From assembly GCF_014595955.1 (NCBI RefSeq), contig NZ_JABVCF010000007.1:186001-250000 (forward strand): DNA of 64,000 bases. Reading direction: 5' to 3'. A program made the translations under genes and the position numbers. The notes under the pieces were generated by a model that saw only the letters and a program-made list of their open reading frames with translations, did no database searches and had not been told where the DNA came from. Position 1 is the first letter of the stretch. Each line of letters begins with the position of its first letter. This stretch comes from Pseudaminobacter soli (ex Zhang et al. 2022) (lineage in GTDB: Bacteria > Pseudomonadota > Alphaproteobacteria > Rhizobiales > Rhizobiaceae). This document shows positions 26,920 through 36,856 of this stretch, in pieces.

Positions 26920-28010
26920 AGGTCGGTGAAAAGCACTACCGCACGATTTGGCTGAACGAAGACGGCCGCTCGGTCGATATCATCGACCAGCGCTGGCTGC
27001 CGCACTCGTTCCGGATAGAAACCGTGGACACGGTCGACGGGATCGCCATCGCGATCCGCGACATGTGGGTTCGCGGCGCGCCGCTGATCGGCGTCACCGC
27101 CGCCTACGGCGTGGCGCTGCAGATGGCCGAGGATCCATCGGACGAAGCTCTGCAGGCGGTGTGGCACAGGCTTCACGAGACGCGGCCCACCGCGATCAAT
27201 CTGCGCTGGGCGCTCGACGAGATGGCGCGCGTGCTGAAACCGCTCACGCCGGACCAGCGCGCCGAAGCGGCCTACAGGCGAGCGGCCGAGATCGCGGACG
27301 AGGATGTCGCACTCAACCGCTCGATCGGCCAGCACGGCCTCTCCGTCATCCGCGACATCGCCGCGCTCAAACAGCCAGGGCAGCCGGTAAACATCCTCAC
27401 CCATTGCAACGCAGGCTGGCTGGCGACCGTCGACTACGGAACCGCGACCGCGCCGATCTACATGGCGATCGAGGCCGGGGTTCCGGTCCACGTCTTTGTC
27501 GACGAGACACGGCCGCGCAATCAGGGCGCCCAACTCACCGCCTGGGAGATGGTCGGGCATGGCGTGCCGCACACGCTGCTCGTCGACAATGCCGGCGGGC
27601 ATCTGATGCAGCATGGCGAGATCGACATGGTGATCGTCGGCACCGACCGCACGACGGCGAACGGCGACGTCTGCAACAAGATCGGCACCTATCTGAAGGC
27701 GCTTGCGGCCGCCGACAACCGCGTGCCCTTCTACGTCGGCCTGCCGTCGCCCACCATCGACTGGACGGTCTCCGACGGTCTGAAGAAGATCCCGATCGAA
27801 GAACGCTCCGGCGACGAGGTCTCGCTGGTCTGGGGCAAGACCGGCGACGGCGAGATCGCTCAGGTGCGCATTTCTCCGGATGCCACGCCGGCCCGCAACC
27901 CCGCCTTCGACGTGACACCGGCGCGGCTAGTGACGGGACTGATCACCGAGCGCGGCATCGCACAGCCATCGCGGGAAGGGCTGCTGGTGCTCTTCCCGGA
28001 GCGGGGTTAG
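26916..28010 (+). CDS. mtnA: S-methyl-5-thioribose-1-phosphate isomerase
   Basis: This 364-residue member of the eIF2B-like isomerase family converts 5-methylthioribose-1-phosphate to methylthioribulose-1-phosphate. Catalytic features are the cysteine in [16 protein letters not shown] and the aspartate in [34 protein letters not shown] and [20 protein letters not shown] are further family motifs. ATGA overlap with mtnK shows translational coupling. None of the later methionine-salvage genes (mtnB, mtnC, mtnD) is present, so the product may go to the aldolase encoded nearby. Confidence 0.94.
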   Translation: MKVGEKHYRTIWLNEDGRSVDIIDQRWLPHSFRIETVDTVDGIAIAIRDMWVRGAPLIGVTAAYGVALQMAEDPSDEALQAVWHRLHETRPTAINLRWALDEMARVLKPLTPDQRAEAAYRRAAEIADEDVALNRSIGQHGLSVIRDIAALKQPGQPVNILTHCNAGWLATVDYGTATAPIYMAIEAGVPVHVFVDETRPRNQGAQLTAWEMVGHGVPHTLLVDNAGGHLMQHGEIDMVIVGTDRTTANGDVCNKIGTYLKALAAADNRVPFYVGLPSPTIDWTVSDGLKKIPIEERSGDEVSLVWGKTGDGEIAQVRISPDATPARNPAFDVTPARLVTGLITERGIAQPSREGLLVLFPERG

Positions 28011-28051
28011 CTTTTTTCCGATTGTCCTGCGCCTCGCTTCGCAGGAACCCC

Positions 28052-30232
28052 TTACAAGAAGCTCTGCGGGTCGACATCCACCTGAACCCGCACCGTGCGG
28101 CGTGGCTTCGGCCCGGCGTTCAGCATTGCCCGCAAAAACCCCTGCATGTCCGACCGGCGTTCGCCGTGGACGAGGAGGCGGAAGCGGTGGCGGCCGGCAA
28201 CCAGCGCCAGCGGCGCTTCTGCCGGGCCGAGCACGGCAATGTCCGCGGCCTGGGGTGCCGCACGGCGCAACTGCCGCGCATGCTCCTCCGCTTCGCCCCG
28301 CGTCCCGGCGCTCACGATGATGCTGGCGAGCCGTCCGAACGGTGGCAGCCCTCCCCGTTCCCGCTCGGCGATCTCGCGCTGGTAGAAAGTCTCGGCGTCG
28401 CCGGAGACCAACGCCCGCACGACCGGGTGCTCCGGCTGGAAGGTCTGCAGGAGGCCGATGCTCTTCTTGCCGGTCCGCCCCGCCCGGCCCGTCACCTGGC
28501 TGAGCAGCTGAAAAGTGCGTTCCGCCGCGCGCGGATCGCCGTTCGCCAGGCCCAGATCGGCGTCGACTACCCCGACCAGCGTCATGTTCGGAAAATTGTG
28601 CCCCTTCGCCACCAACTGCGTGCCGATCACGATGTCCGCCTCGCCCTTGGCGATGGCGTCGAGTTCCAGCCGCAGCCGCTTCACGCCACCGAGCATGTCG
28701 GAAGAGAGCACGATGACGCGCGCATCCGGGAACAGGGCGACCGTCTCCTCTGCCACGCGCTCGATGCCCGGCCCGCAGGCGACAAGGTGGTCAAACGTGC
28801 CGCATTCCGGGCAGGCCTCCGGCCGCGCCTCATGATGTCCGCAATGGTGGCAGAGCAGTTGGCCGCGGAACCGGTGCTCGACCAGCCAGGCGGAGCAGGA
28901 CGGGCACTGGAAACGGTGGCCGCAGACGCGGCATAGAGTCAGCGGGGCATAGCCCCGGCGGTTTAGGAAAAGCAGCGCCTGCTCGCCGCGTGCGATGGTG
29001 GAGCCTATCGCCTCAAGCAGCACGGGCGAGAGGAAGCTTCCGCGCGCCGGAGCGGAGCGCCTTAGGTCGATCGCGCGAATGTCGGGCAGGGCGGCATTTG
29101 CGAAGCGCGACGGCAGCACGATGCGCCGGTAACGCCCCTGGTCCGCATTCACCCGGGTCTCGATCGAGGGGGTGGCCGAAGCGAGCACGACGGGGAAGTC
29201 GCCGATGCGTGCCCGCACCACGACCATGTCGCGGGCGTTGTAGAAGACGCGGTCCTCCTGCTTGAAGGCGGGGTCGTGCTCCTCGTCGACGACGATCAGG
29301 CCGAGTTCCGGAAACGGCAGGAACAGAGCGGAACGCGCGCCGGCGACCACCCGGACCTGGCCTTCCGCCACCTGCCGCCAGACCCGCTCGCGCATACGGG
29401 GCGGAAGGTCCGAATGCCATTCGGCCGGCCGCGCCCCGAACCGGTCGTGGAAGCGTTCAAGAAAAGCCTGGGTGAGCGCGATCTCGGGCAGAAGGATCAG
29501 CACCTGCTTGCCGGCGGAGATGGCGGAAGCCACCGCCTCGAAATAGACCTCGGTCTTGCCCGAGCCGGTCACGCCATCGATCAGCGTCACGGCGAAGCCA
29601 CCGTTGCCGACCGTCTCGCACAGCTCGGCCGCTGCCTGCCGCTGGTCGGGGCTGAGCAAATTCTTGCCAAAACCCGGATCGGGCCGCGCGACCACCGGGC
29701 GCGGCGGGATCATCTCGGTCGCCAGCACGCCCTGCGCCCTCAATCCTTCCACGACGGTCGAGGAAACCCCTGCGGCGTGCGCGAGACCCGAACGGGTCCA
29801 GGTCAGGCCGCCATCGGCGAGGGCGAGCACCTTTGCCCTCGCTTCGGTCATACGGTCGGGCTCGTTCGCCGTCTTCCGCAGCCCCTCGATCCAGGGCTCC
29901 GGATCGAAGGCCTCCGGCGCGCGCAGGATCATGCGGGCGACCAGGCCGGGTGGCGTCAGGGTGTAGCTGGCAACCCAGTCGACGAACCGCCGCATTTCTT
30001 CCGGCACCACGGGGCAGTCGAAGACATGGTCGATCGGCCGCAGCTTCTTGGGATCGACCGCGCCGCCCTCTCCGTCCCACACGACGCCGGCCACGAGCCG
30101 CGGCCCGAGCGGCACCCGAACGATCGAGCCGGGCTCGACCGCCGTGCCTTCCGGCACGGCGTAGCTGTAGGGGCCGTCCGCCGGCATGGGCACCATTACC
30201 GGCACCGCGCGAGTTTGAAGAAATTTCTGCAT
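28052..30232 (-). CDS. priA: primosomal protein N' (PriA helicase)
   Basis: This 726-residue 3'-5' DNA helicase reloads the replisome at stalled forks. It has an N-terminal 3'BD domain, Walker A GVTGSGKTEVYFEA, Walker B with VDEEHD, and a zinc-binding insert with eight cysteines (CRVCGHRFQCPSC through CHHCGHHEARPEACPECG). Helicase motifs GRAGRTGKK and a C-terminal domain follow. The ATG at 30232 overlaps the nadD stop (TGATG); GTG 30235 is an alternative. Confidence 0.95.
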   Translation of the reverse strand: MQKFLQTRAVPVMVPMPADGPYSYAVPEGTAVEPGSIVRVPLGPRLVAGVVWDGEGGAVDPKKLRPIDHVFDCPVVPEEMRRFVDWVASYTLTPPGLVARMILRAPEAFDPEPWIEGLRKTANEPDRMTEARAKVLALADGGLTWTRSGLAHAAGVSSTVVEGLRAQGVLATEMIPPRPVVARPDPGFGKNLLSPDQRQAAAELCETVGNGGFAVTLIDGVTGSGKTEVYFEAVASAISAGKQVLILLPEIALTQAFLERFHDRFGARPAEWHSDLPPRMRERVWRQVAEGQVRVVAGARSALFLPFPELGLIVVDEEHDPAFKQEDRVFYNARDMVVVRARIGDFPVVLASATPSIETRVNADQGRYRRIVLPSRFANAALPDIRAIDLRRSAPARGSFLSPVLLEAIGSTIARGEQALLFLNRRGYAPLTLCRVCGHRFQCPSCSAWLVEHRFRGQLLCHHCGHHEARPEACPECGTFDHLVACGPGIERVAEETVALFPDARVIVLSSDMLGGVKRLRLELDAIAKGEADIVIGTQLVAKGHNFPNMTLVGVVDADLGLANGDPRAAERTFQLLSQVTGRAGRTGKKSIGLLQTFQPEHPVVRALVSGDAETFYQREIAERERGGLPPFGRLASIIVSAGTRGEAEEHARQLRRAAPQAADIAVLGPAEAPLALVAGRHRFRLLVHGERRSDMQGFLRAMLNAGPKPRRTVRVQVDVDPQSFL

Positions 30233-30855
30233 CACGTTCCCTGCCGCACTGCCCTGAGCGCGGTGGAGGACAGCGGCGATCGCGGGCCGTGGATGAAGGT
30301 CCAGGCCGGCGCCTGCATGCGGGCGAGCCGCGGCGCGGAGGCCTCGTCGACGCGGGCGTAGTCGAAGGTTTTTGCCATCACCGAAGACAGGAATGACAAC
30401 GTCGCTCCCGGCCGATCGATGACGGCAATCGGGAAGGTCAAGGCGATCTGGCGCCAGCGCTGCCAGTGATGAAAGTCTCGAAGATTGTCAGCGCCCATGA
30501 TCCAGACGAAGTCGACGCCCGGGTTCCGCTCCTTAACCAGAGCCAGCGTGTCGGCGGTGAAGCGCAAATTGCGACCCGCCTCGAAGGCCGTCACTTTCAC
30601 GCGCCGATCGCGCATGATCGCTTCGGAAAGTCGGATGCGCTCGGCCAGCGGCGCCAATTCCTTACCGGCCTTCAGGGGATTGCCTGGCGTGACGATCCAC
30701 CAGAGCTGGTCGAGCGCCAGGCGCCGCAGCGCGATCTCTGCGACCAGCGCATGGCCGGCATGCGGCGGGTTGAACGAGCCGCCGAACAGCCCGACCTGCA
30801 TGCCTTTCTCGACATGCGGCATTTCGAGATAGCGATGTTGGACATCAGGCGTCAT
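30232..30855 (-). CDS. nadD: nicotinate-nucleotide adenylyltransferase
   Basis: This 207-residue enzyme adenylates nicotinate mononucleotide in NAD synthesis. The nucleotidyltransferase motif is GLFGGSFNPPHAGH, and FVWIMGADNLRDFHHW and the C-terminal ISST-like SPLSSTALR match the family. The ATG at 30855 overlaps the stop of the upstream toxin gene (TGATG); later ATGs at 30822 and 30801 are possible. proA-nadD is a usual order in Hyphomicrobiales, but a TA module is inserted here and rsfS does not follow. Confidence 0.92.
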   Translation of the reverse strand: MTPDVQHRYLEMPHVEKGMQVGLFGGSFNPPHAGHALVAEIALRRLALDQLWWIVTPGNPLKAGKELAPLAERIRLSEAIMRDRRVKVTAFEAGRNLRFTADTLALVKERNPGVDFVWIMGADNLRDFHHWQRWRQIALTFPIAVIDRPGATLSFLSSVMAKTFDYARVDEASAPRLARMQAPAWTFIHGPRSPLSSTALRAVRQGT

Positions 30856-31154
30856 CAGCCCTCTTCCGGCCAACTGTCGTCGGGCCAGTCCCGCGCTCCA
30901 TGGATGATGCGCAGAACGGTCAGGCGGCGCTCCGAAAGTGCATAGCAGACGATGTATGGCGTCCTTTGCACGATTTTCTCATAGGTCCCCCGCACCCGCC
31001 CTTGGTGCCCAGTCGGAAACTCCGCGAGATGGTTTAGTGCCGTATCAATCCGCTCGGCCACTAACGAAGCTGCCTTTGGGCTTTCCACGGCGATGTAGGC
31101 GATAGAGGCCTCGAAATCTTGCAGAGCGTCATCCGACCAGACGACTTCCCTCAT
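30855..31154 (-). CDS. ParE/RelE-family toxin
   Basis: This 99-residue protein has the ParE pattern: VVWSDDALQDFEASIAYIAV at the N-terminus, then a helical pair (AERIDTALNHLAEFPTGHQG), RTPYIVCYALSERRLTVLRI and IIHGARDWPDD at the end. ParE toxins poison DNA gyrase, while RelE relatives cut ribosome-bound mRNA; ParE is favoured by the sequence. It overlaps the antitoxin gene by four bases and the nadD start by one. Confidence 0.85.
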   Translation of the reverse strand: MREVVWSDDALQDFEASIAYIAVESPKAASLVAERIDTALNHLAEFPTGHQGRVRGTYEKIVQRTPYIVCYALSERRLTVLRIIHGARDWPDDSWPEEG

Positions 31155-31420
31155 CTGGTCTTTTGCGCACTTTCGATCAAAGCCTTGATGCGCCGCATGG
31201 CGTCCTTGTGCGACGTCACCCGGCCCGCCTCCATATCATCGAGGCCACGCTGAACGCCCGCTACAATCGCGAGCTCGCGTTCGACGTAATCCTCGATGGC
31301 TTCTCCGGCCAGAAAGGACTTCGTCCGCCGCGTGTGCTCGGCAAGCGCGTTCAGCTTCGCCTTGGTCTCGCCGCTCAGCCGGACGGTCACCGTTTCGGAG
31401 AGATGTGGTTTCATGTGCAC
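31151..31420 (-). CDS. ribbon-helix-helix antitoxin (ParD/CopG type)
   Basis: This 89-residue protein has an N-terminal ribbon-helix-helix DNA-binding domain (ETVTVRLSGETKAKLNALAE, TRRTKSFLAGEAIEDYVE). The C-terminal part (QRGLDDMEAGRVTSHKDAMR) is like antitoxins that pair with ParE/RelE toxins. The first codons encode MHMKPHLS; ATG 31414 is an alternative start. Upstream, TGTGCACATCATAGCACGATC holds a partial inverted repeat that may be the operator. It lies between proA and nadD. Confidence 0.85.
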   Translation of the reverse strand: MHMKPHLSETVTVRLSGETKAKLNALAEHTRRTKSFLAGEAIEDYVERELAIVAGVQRGLDDMEAGRVTSHKDAMRRIKALIESAQKTR

Positions 31421-31515
31421 ATCATAGCACGATCGGGGTGAGCTTGTCAGGAGGAGGCGAACCGGATCAGGGAAGCAGGCCAGAGGGGGTGTCGTCGAAC
31501 GACGCCAAGCTTAGC

Positions 31516-32802
31516 TCACGGCCTGACCTGCCCGGTGCCGCGCACGCGGTACTTGAAGGAAGTCAGTTGCTCGACGCCCACTGGCCCGCGGGCGTGCATC
31601 TTGCCCGTCGAGATGCCGATCTCGCCGCCGAAACCGAACTCGCCGCCGTCAGCGAACTGGGTCGAGGCATTGTGTAGCAGGATGGCCGAATCCACCTCGT
31701 TGAAGAAGCGCTCCACGGTGGCCGCGTCCTCGGCGATGATTGCCTCGGTGTGGTGCGACGACCACTGGTCGATGTGCTCGATTGCGCCGCCGATCCCGTC
31801 GATCAGTTTTACCGAGAGGATCGCCTCAAGATACTCGGTCGACCAGTCCGCTTCGGTGGCGGGTTTGGCCGCAGGATAGAGTGCCTGCACCTCCGCATCG
31901 GCGCGGATTTCGCAGCCTGCCGCAGCGAGCGCGTCAAGAATCGGCATGAGATGAGTCGCGGCCACGGCGCGATCGACCAGCAGCGTCTCCGCCGCGCCGC
32001 AGATGCCGGTGCGGCGCATCTTGGCGTTGACGACCACCGAAACCGCCATGTCGAGCTTCGCCGAGCGGTCGACATAGACATGGCAGAGGCCTTCGAGATG
32101 CGCAAACACCGGCACGCGCGCCTCGGCCTGCACGCGGGCGACGAGGCTTTTTCCGCCGCGCGGCACGATCACGTCGAGATTGCCGGAAAGACCCTTCAGC
32201 ATCTCGCCGACCGCGGCACGATCCGCCACCGGCACGAGTTGGATGGCCTCCTCAGGCAGCCCCGCGGCCCTTAGGCCCTCGGCAAGGGAGGCGTGGATTG
32301 CCGACGACGAGTTGAGCGAGTCCGAGCCTCCGCGCAGGATCACCGGGTTGCCCGCCTTCAGGCAGAGCGCGCCGGCATCCGCCGTCACATTGGGCCGGCT
32401 CTCATAGATGACTCCGATGACGCCGAGCGGCGTGCGCACGCGCTCCATGTGAAGGCCGTTCGGCCGGTCCCATTCGGCGATCACGTCGCCCACCGGATCG
32501 CGGAGCTCGGCGATGGCACGCACGCCGTCGGCCATTCCCTTGATGCGGTCGGGCGTCAGCTTCAGCCGGTCCATCATGGCGCTCGACAGGCCGGCTTCCT
32601 CGCCGTTCTTCAGGTCGATGGCATTTGCCTCGAGGATTCTTCGCCCGTCACGCACGATCGCGTCGGCCATGGCGATCAGCGCGGCTCGCTTCTGCTCCGG
32701 CGAAGCCAGCGCCAGTGGCCGCTCGGCCGCGCGCGCCCTGCGGCCGATCTCGGCCATGATAGAGACCGTGTCGTGCCCGGCGATGTCGTTCCTGTTCAGC
32801 AT
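31516..32802 (-). CDS. proA: glutamate-5-semialdehyde dehydrogenase (gamma-glutamyl phosphate reductase)
   Basis: This 428-residue NADPH enzyme makes glutamate-5-semialdehyde in proline synthesis. It has the aldehyde-dehydrogenase fold with [20 protein letters not shown], the catalytic cysteine in [15 protein letters not shown] and [20 protein letters not shown] near the end. The gene starts 3 bases after the proB stop, so proB and proA are in one operon downstream of obgE. Confidence 0.96.
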   Translation of the reverse strand: MLNRNDIAGHDTVSIMAEIGRRARAAERPLALASPEQKRAALIAMADAIVRDGRRILEANAIDLKNGEEAGLSSAMMDRLKLTPDRIKGMADGVRAIAELRDPVGDVIAEWDRPNGLHMERVRTPLGVIGVIYESRPNVTADAGALCLKAGNPVILRGGSDSLNSSSAIHASLAEGLRAAGLPEEAIQLVPVADRAAVGEMLKGLSGNLDVIVPRGGKSLVARVQAEARVPVFAHLEGLCHVYVDRSAKLDMAVSVVVNAKMRRTGICGAAETLLVDRAVAATHLMPILDALAAAGCEIRADAEVQALYPAAKPATEADWSTEYLEAILSVKLIDGIGGAIEHIDQWSSHHTEAIIAEDAATVERFFNEVDSAILLHNASTQFADGGEFGFGGEIGISTGKMHARGPVGVEQLTSFKYRVRGTGQVRP

Positions 32803-32805
32803 GGC

Positions 32806-33966
32806 TCAATCCTGCGCAGCTTCGCGTCGGCGCGCCGCCCTTTCCCTCACCACCAGGTCGTCCCGGTGGATCATCGCGGAACGGGCTTCATAGCCGAGAA
32901 CCGCCTCTATGTCGCCGGTCTTCCTGCCTGCGATCTTCATGGCATCGACCGAATCGTAGCCGATAAGGCCCCGCGCGATCTCGCGCCCTTCGGGATCGAC
33001 GATGGCCACGGTGTCGCCGCGAGAAAACGTGCCGGTCACCGCGCGCACGCCGGCCGGCAGCAGGGATTTTCCAGCAAGCAGCGCCTGGACTGCGCCGGCA
33101 TCGATGGTCAGCCGCCCGGCCGGCTCCAACTGGCCGGCGATCCAGGTCTTGTAGCCTTTCACCGGGTTGGGGCTCGGGCGGAAGAAGGTCGCGCGCTCGC
33201 CCCGCTCGATCGCCGAGAGCGGATTGTTGCGCGTGCCGGAGGTGATGATCATGGCGGTCCCGGCCAGCGTCGCGATCTTGCCGGCGTCGAGCTTGGTGCG
33301 CATGCCGCCACGCGACAGTTCGGAGGCGGCAGCCCCGGCCATCGCCTCGATCTCCGGCGTGATGCGGTCGACTACGGGGATGAACTCGGCCTTCGGGTCT
33401 TTGGCGGGCGGCGCGGTGTATAGCCCGTCGATGTCGGAGAGGAGCACCAGCAGGTCGGCGCCCATCATGGTCGCGACGCGGGCAGCCAGCCTGTCGTTGT
33501 CGCCATAGCGGATCTCGGTGGTGGCGACCGTGTCGTTCTCGTTGATCACCGGAACGGCCGTGAATTCCAGGAGCTTGGAGATAGTGGCGCGCGCATTGAG
33601 ATAGCGGCGGCGCTCCTCGGTGTCGCCGAGGGTGAGCAGGATCTGGCCCGAGCGCAGGCCGTGGCGGCCCAGCGCCTCCGACCAGGCGCTGGCCAGCGCG
33701 ATCTGGCCGACCGCGGCCGCCGCCTGGCTTTCTTCCAGCTTCAGCCTGCGCCTGCCGAGCGACAGAACCGTGCGGCCGAGTGCGATGGCGCCGGAAGAGA
33801 CGACCAGGATCTCGGCGCCATTAGAAGCAAGCGCGGCAATGTCGTCGCAAAGCGACTCAAGCCATGCGCGCTTGAGGCCGGCTTCGCGATCCACCAGCAG
33901 CGCCGAGCCGATCTTTACCGTGATGCGGCGGTAGGGTTTGAGAGAGGGAGTCACCATTCCGTTCAT
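32806..33966 (-). CDS. proB: glutamate 5-kinase
   Basis: This 386-residue enzyme catalyses the first step of proline synthesis. It has an amino-acid-kinase domain ([53 protein letters not shown]) and a C-terminal PUA domain from about residue 290. Proline feedback inhibition is usual for such enzymes. ATG 33966 gives [18 protein letters not shown]; the second ATG at 33957 is possible. obgE ends 20 bases upstream. Confidence 0.95.
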   Translation of the reverse strand: MNGMVTPSLKPYRRITVKIGSALLVDREAGLKRAWLESLCDDIAALASNGAEILVVSSGAIALGRTVLSLGRRRLKLEESQAAAAVGQIALASAWSEALGRHGLRSGQILLTLGDTEERRRYLNARATISKLLEFTAVPVINENDTVATTEIRYGDNDRLAARVATMMGADLLVLLSDIDGLYTAPPAKDPKAEFIPVVDRITPEIEAMAGAAASELSRGGMRTKLDAGKIATLAGTAMIITSGTRNNPLSAIERGERATFFRPSPNPVKGYKTWIAGQLEPAGRLTIDAGAVQALLAGKSLLPAGVRAVTGTFSRGDTVAIVDPEGREIARGLIGYDSVDAMKIAGRKTGDIEAVLGYEARSAMIHRDDLVVRERAARRREAAQD

Positions 33967-33986
33967 TTACAATGATTGCATCCGGA

Positions 33987-35051
<1,065 letters not shown>

Positions 35052-35138
35052 CTAGCTGAATATGCCCCGCGGCGCGAGGGGTGTGGTGGAGATGGCCCTC
35101 GGGGCTGGGGTTGTCCCGCTCACTGAGGAACACTGTCG

Positions 35139-35181
35139 ACCCCCTCTCCGTCGAGCCTGAAGGGCGGGACGGAGAGGGGGT
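35139..35181. repeat. CCCCTC/GAGGGG palindromic repeat, single hairpin
   Basis: ACCCCCTCTCCGTC and GACGGAGAGGGGGT are perfect 14-base arms around a 15-base loop. It lies between the acetyltransferase gene and obgE, both on the minus strand, and could terminate or attenuate the acetyltransferase transcript. The rest of 35019-35221 has no gene. Confidence 0.7.
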
Positions 35182-35221
35182 TCTTTCATGCGAGCAAGAA
35201 GCCTGTCGTCCTCCGTACGCC

Positions 35222-35809
35222 TCAACTTCTCGCCCAACTGCGCAGGCTGGCCCAGGTCCTGCGGTCCAGCCGGTAGCGCTCGATCGGCACCTGGCCGGCC
35301 ACTAGCGAGTGCATCATGCCCTGGCCGGCATACTGGAACCCGCACTTGTGGATCACGCGCCGCGACGCCGGATTGATCACGCGGCAGGAGGCATGCAGCA
35401 CGTTGGTGTCGGTCGCCTCGAAGGCCAGGTCGACCAGCGCATGCGCCGCTTCCGTCGCAAAACCCTGCTTCCAGTGGGGCTCGCCGATCCAGTAGCCCAG
35501 TTCGAGCCCGCGCTCGGTGGCGTTCAGCCCGGCGCATCCAATGAGCGTGCCGTTGCCGGCGAGCGTCAGAGCGTAGGCGGCTCCGACCATGCGCCGCTGC
35601 TCCATGGCGATGAAGGTGCGGGCCTCCGCCTCCCCGTAGGGGTGCGGCATGCGGGCAAGCATCTCCGCCACGTGCCGGTTGTCCGCCAGGACTACCAACG
35701 CGGGGATGTCGCTCTCGCGCGGCTGGCGCATAATCAGGCGCTCGGTGGTCAGGATCCGGCGGGCGATCGCCAGACTTTCGTCTTCGCTGACTTCCTTCTC
35801 GGCAACCAT
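35222..35809 (-). CDS. GNAT family N-acetyltransferase (RimJ/RimL type)
   Basis: This 195-residue acetyltransferase begins its domain with RRILTTERLIMRQPRESDIP. GLNATERGLELGYWIGEPHW matches the RimL-type middle, and KQGFATEAAHALVDLAFE is the acetyl-CoA-binding helix region with the usual Q/RxxGxA signature (here KQGFATEA). NPASRRVIHKCGFQYAG closes the domain. The substrate is unknown. It lies between rpmA and obgE, a common location for this gene in the order. Confidence 0.88.
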   Translation of the reverse strand: MVAEKEVSEDESLAIARRILTTERLIMRQPRESDIPALVVLADNRHVAEMLARMPHPYGEAEARTFIAMEQRRMVGAAYALTLAGNGTLIGCAGLNATERGLELGYWIGEPHWKQGFATEAAHALVDLAFEATDTNVLHASCRVINPASRRVIHKCGFQYAGQGMMHSLVAGQVPIERYRLDRRTWASLRSWARS

Positions 35810-35830
35810 GGCAGTCCTCCAGCAATGAAA

Positions 35831-35856
35831 AGGGGAGATGGCGACCCATCTCCCCT
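35831..35856 (-). terminator. intrinsic terminator after rpmA
   Basis: AGGGGAGATGG and CCATCTCCCCT are perfect 11-base arms with a 4-base loop. On the minus strand the stem is followed by TTTTCATT. It lies about 70 bases after the rpmA stop and ends the rplU-rpmA transcript before the acetyltransferase gene. Confidence 0.85.
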
Positions 35857-35924
35857 GATCCTTTTCTGGCTCTGCCAGACACCGGTTCCCGAGATGGGGC
35901 GCCGGTGTTGTGGTGCGGGTCCGG

Positions 35925-36194
<270 letters not shown>

Positions 36195-36218
36195 TGTTCT
36201 TCTCCTTCGGTTCTCGTC

Positions 36219-36587
36219 TTACTCGGATTCGGCCGGGGCTTCAGCCTTTTTTTCGGCCTTTGCCTTCTTCGGAGCGCCGGTCAGGATCTCGGTGATCCGC
36301 ACCGTCGTCTCGTGCTGGCGATTGCCGCGCTTGCGGCGCGAATTCTGCCGGCGGCGCTTCTTGAACGCGATGACCGTACGGCCACGGCCCTGCTCGACCA
36401 CCTCGGCCTTGACGACCGCACCTTCCACGAAGGGCGCGCCGAAGGTGGCGCTGTCGCCCTCACCGAAGGCCAGAACCTGGCCGAATTCCACCACCTGGCC
36501 CGCCTCTCCGGCAAGCCTGTCGATCTTGATCACATCGTTGGCGGCAACGCGGTACTGCTTGCCACCAGTCTTGATGACTGCGAACAT
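36219..36587 (-). CDS. rplU: 50S ribosomal protein L21
   Basis: This 122-residue protein of the large subunit starts [20 protein letters not shown] and ends its conserved part with [13 protein letters not shown]. The basic patch [19 protein letters not shown] binds 23S rRNA. The C-terminal tail ([16 protein letters not shown]) is an alanine/lysine/glutamate extension common in alphaproteobacteria. It heads the rplU-rpmA operon. Confidence 0.96.
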   Translation of the reverse strand: MFAVIKTGGKQYRVAANDVIKIDRLAGEAGQVVEFGQVLAFGEGDSATFGAPFVEGAVVKAEVVEQGRGRTVIAFKKRRRQNSRRKRGNRQHETTVRITEILTGAPKKAKAEKKAEAPAESE

Positions 36588-36666
36588 CTTTAGCCTTTCG
36601 CTGTTCGGTCCGGCATTTCGGCCGCCATCGCGACCTAGCCGTCTTTTTATCAGTCGTTGCGATATA

Positions 36667-36683
36667 TGAACGCCGAGCGTTCA
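36667..36683. promoter_or_regulatory. palindrome between divergent rplU and hmgA
   Basis: TGAACGC and GCGTTCA are perfect 7-base arms around CGA. The site lies 80 bases upstream of rplU and about 174 upstream of hmgA. IclR- or MarR-type regulators of homogentisate genes bind palindromes of this size, but no such gene is nearby. Apart from this, 36588-36856 holds only the two divergent promoter regions. Confidence 0.35.
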
Positions 36684-36856
36684 AACGAAACCAGCGCGGG
36701 AAAAGACTCCGCGCCGGTTGCCGCGTCCCTACCCCAGGGTCACGGATGAGTCAACCCGGACAGCAGCGCTCAGGCCCTTTTGCCGTTGTTCCTGATTGAG
36801 CCTGCAGGAGACGAGTCTACAATGCGGCACGAGGGCCGACTGCGAGGAGGACGACG

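Noticed and set aside
26948-28936. A 662-residue plus-strand open frame across mtnA and the end of priA
   Set aside because: It is out of frame with mtnA, extremely Arg-rich, and spans two real genes on opposite strands.
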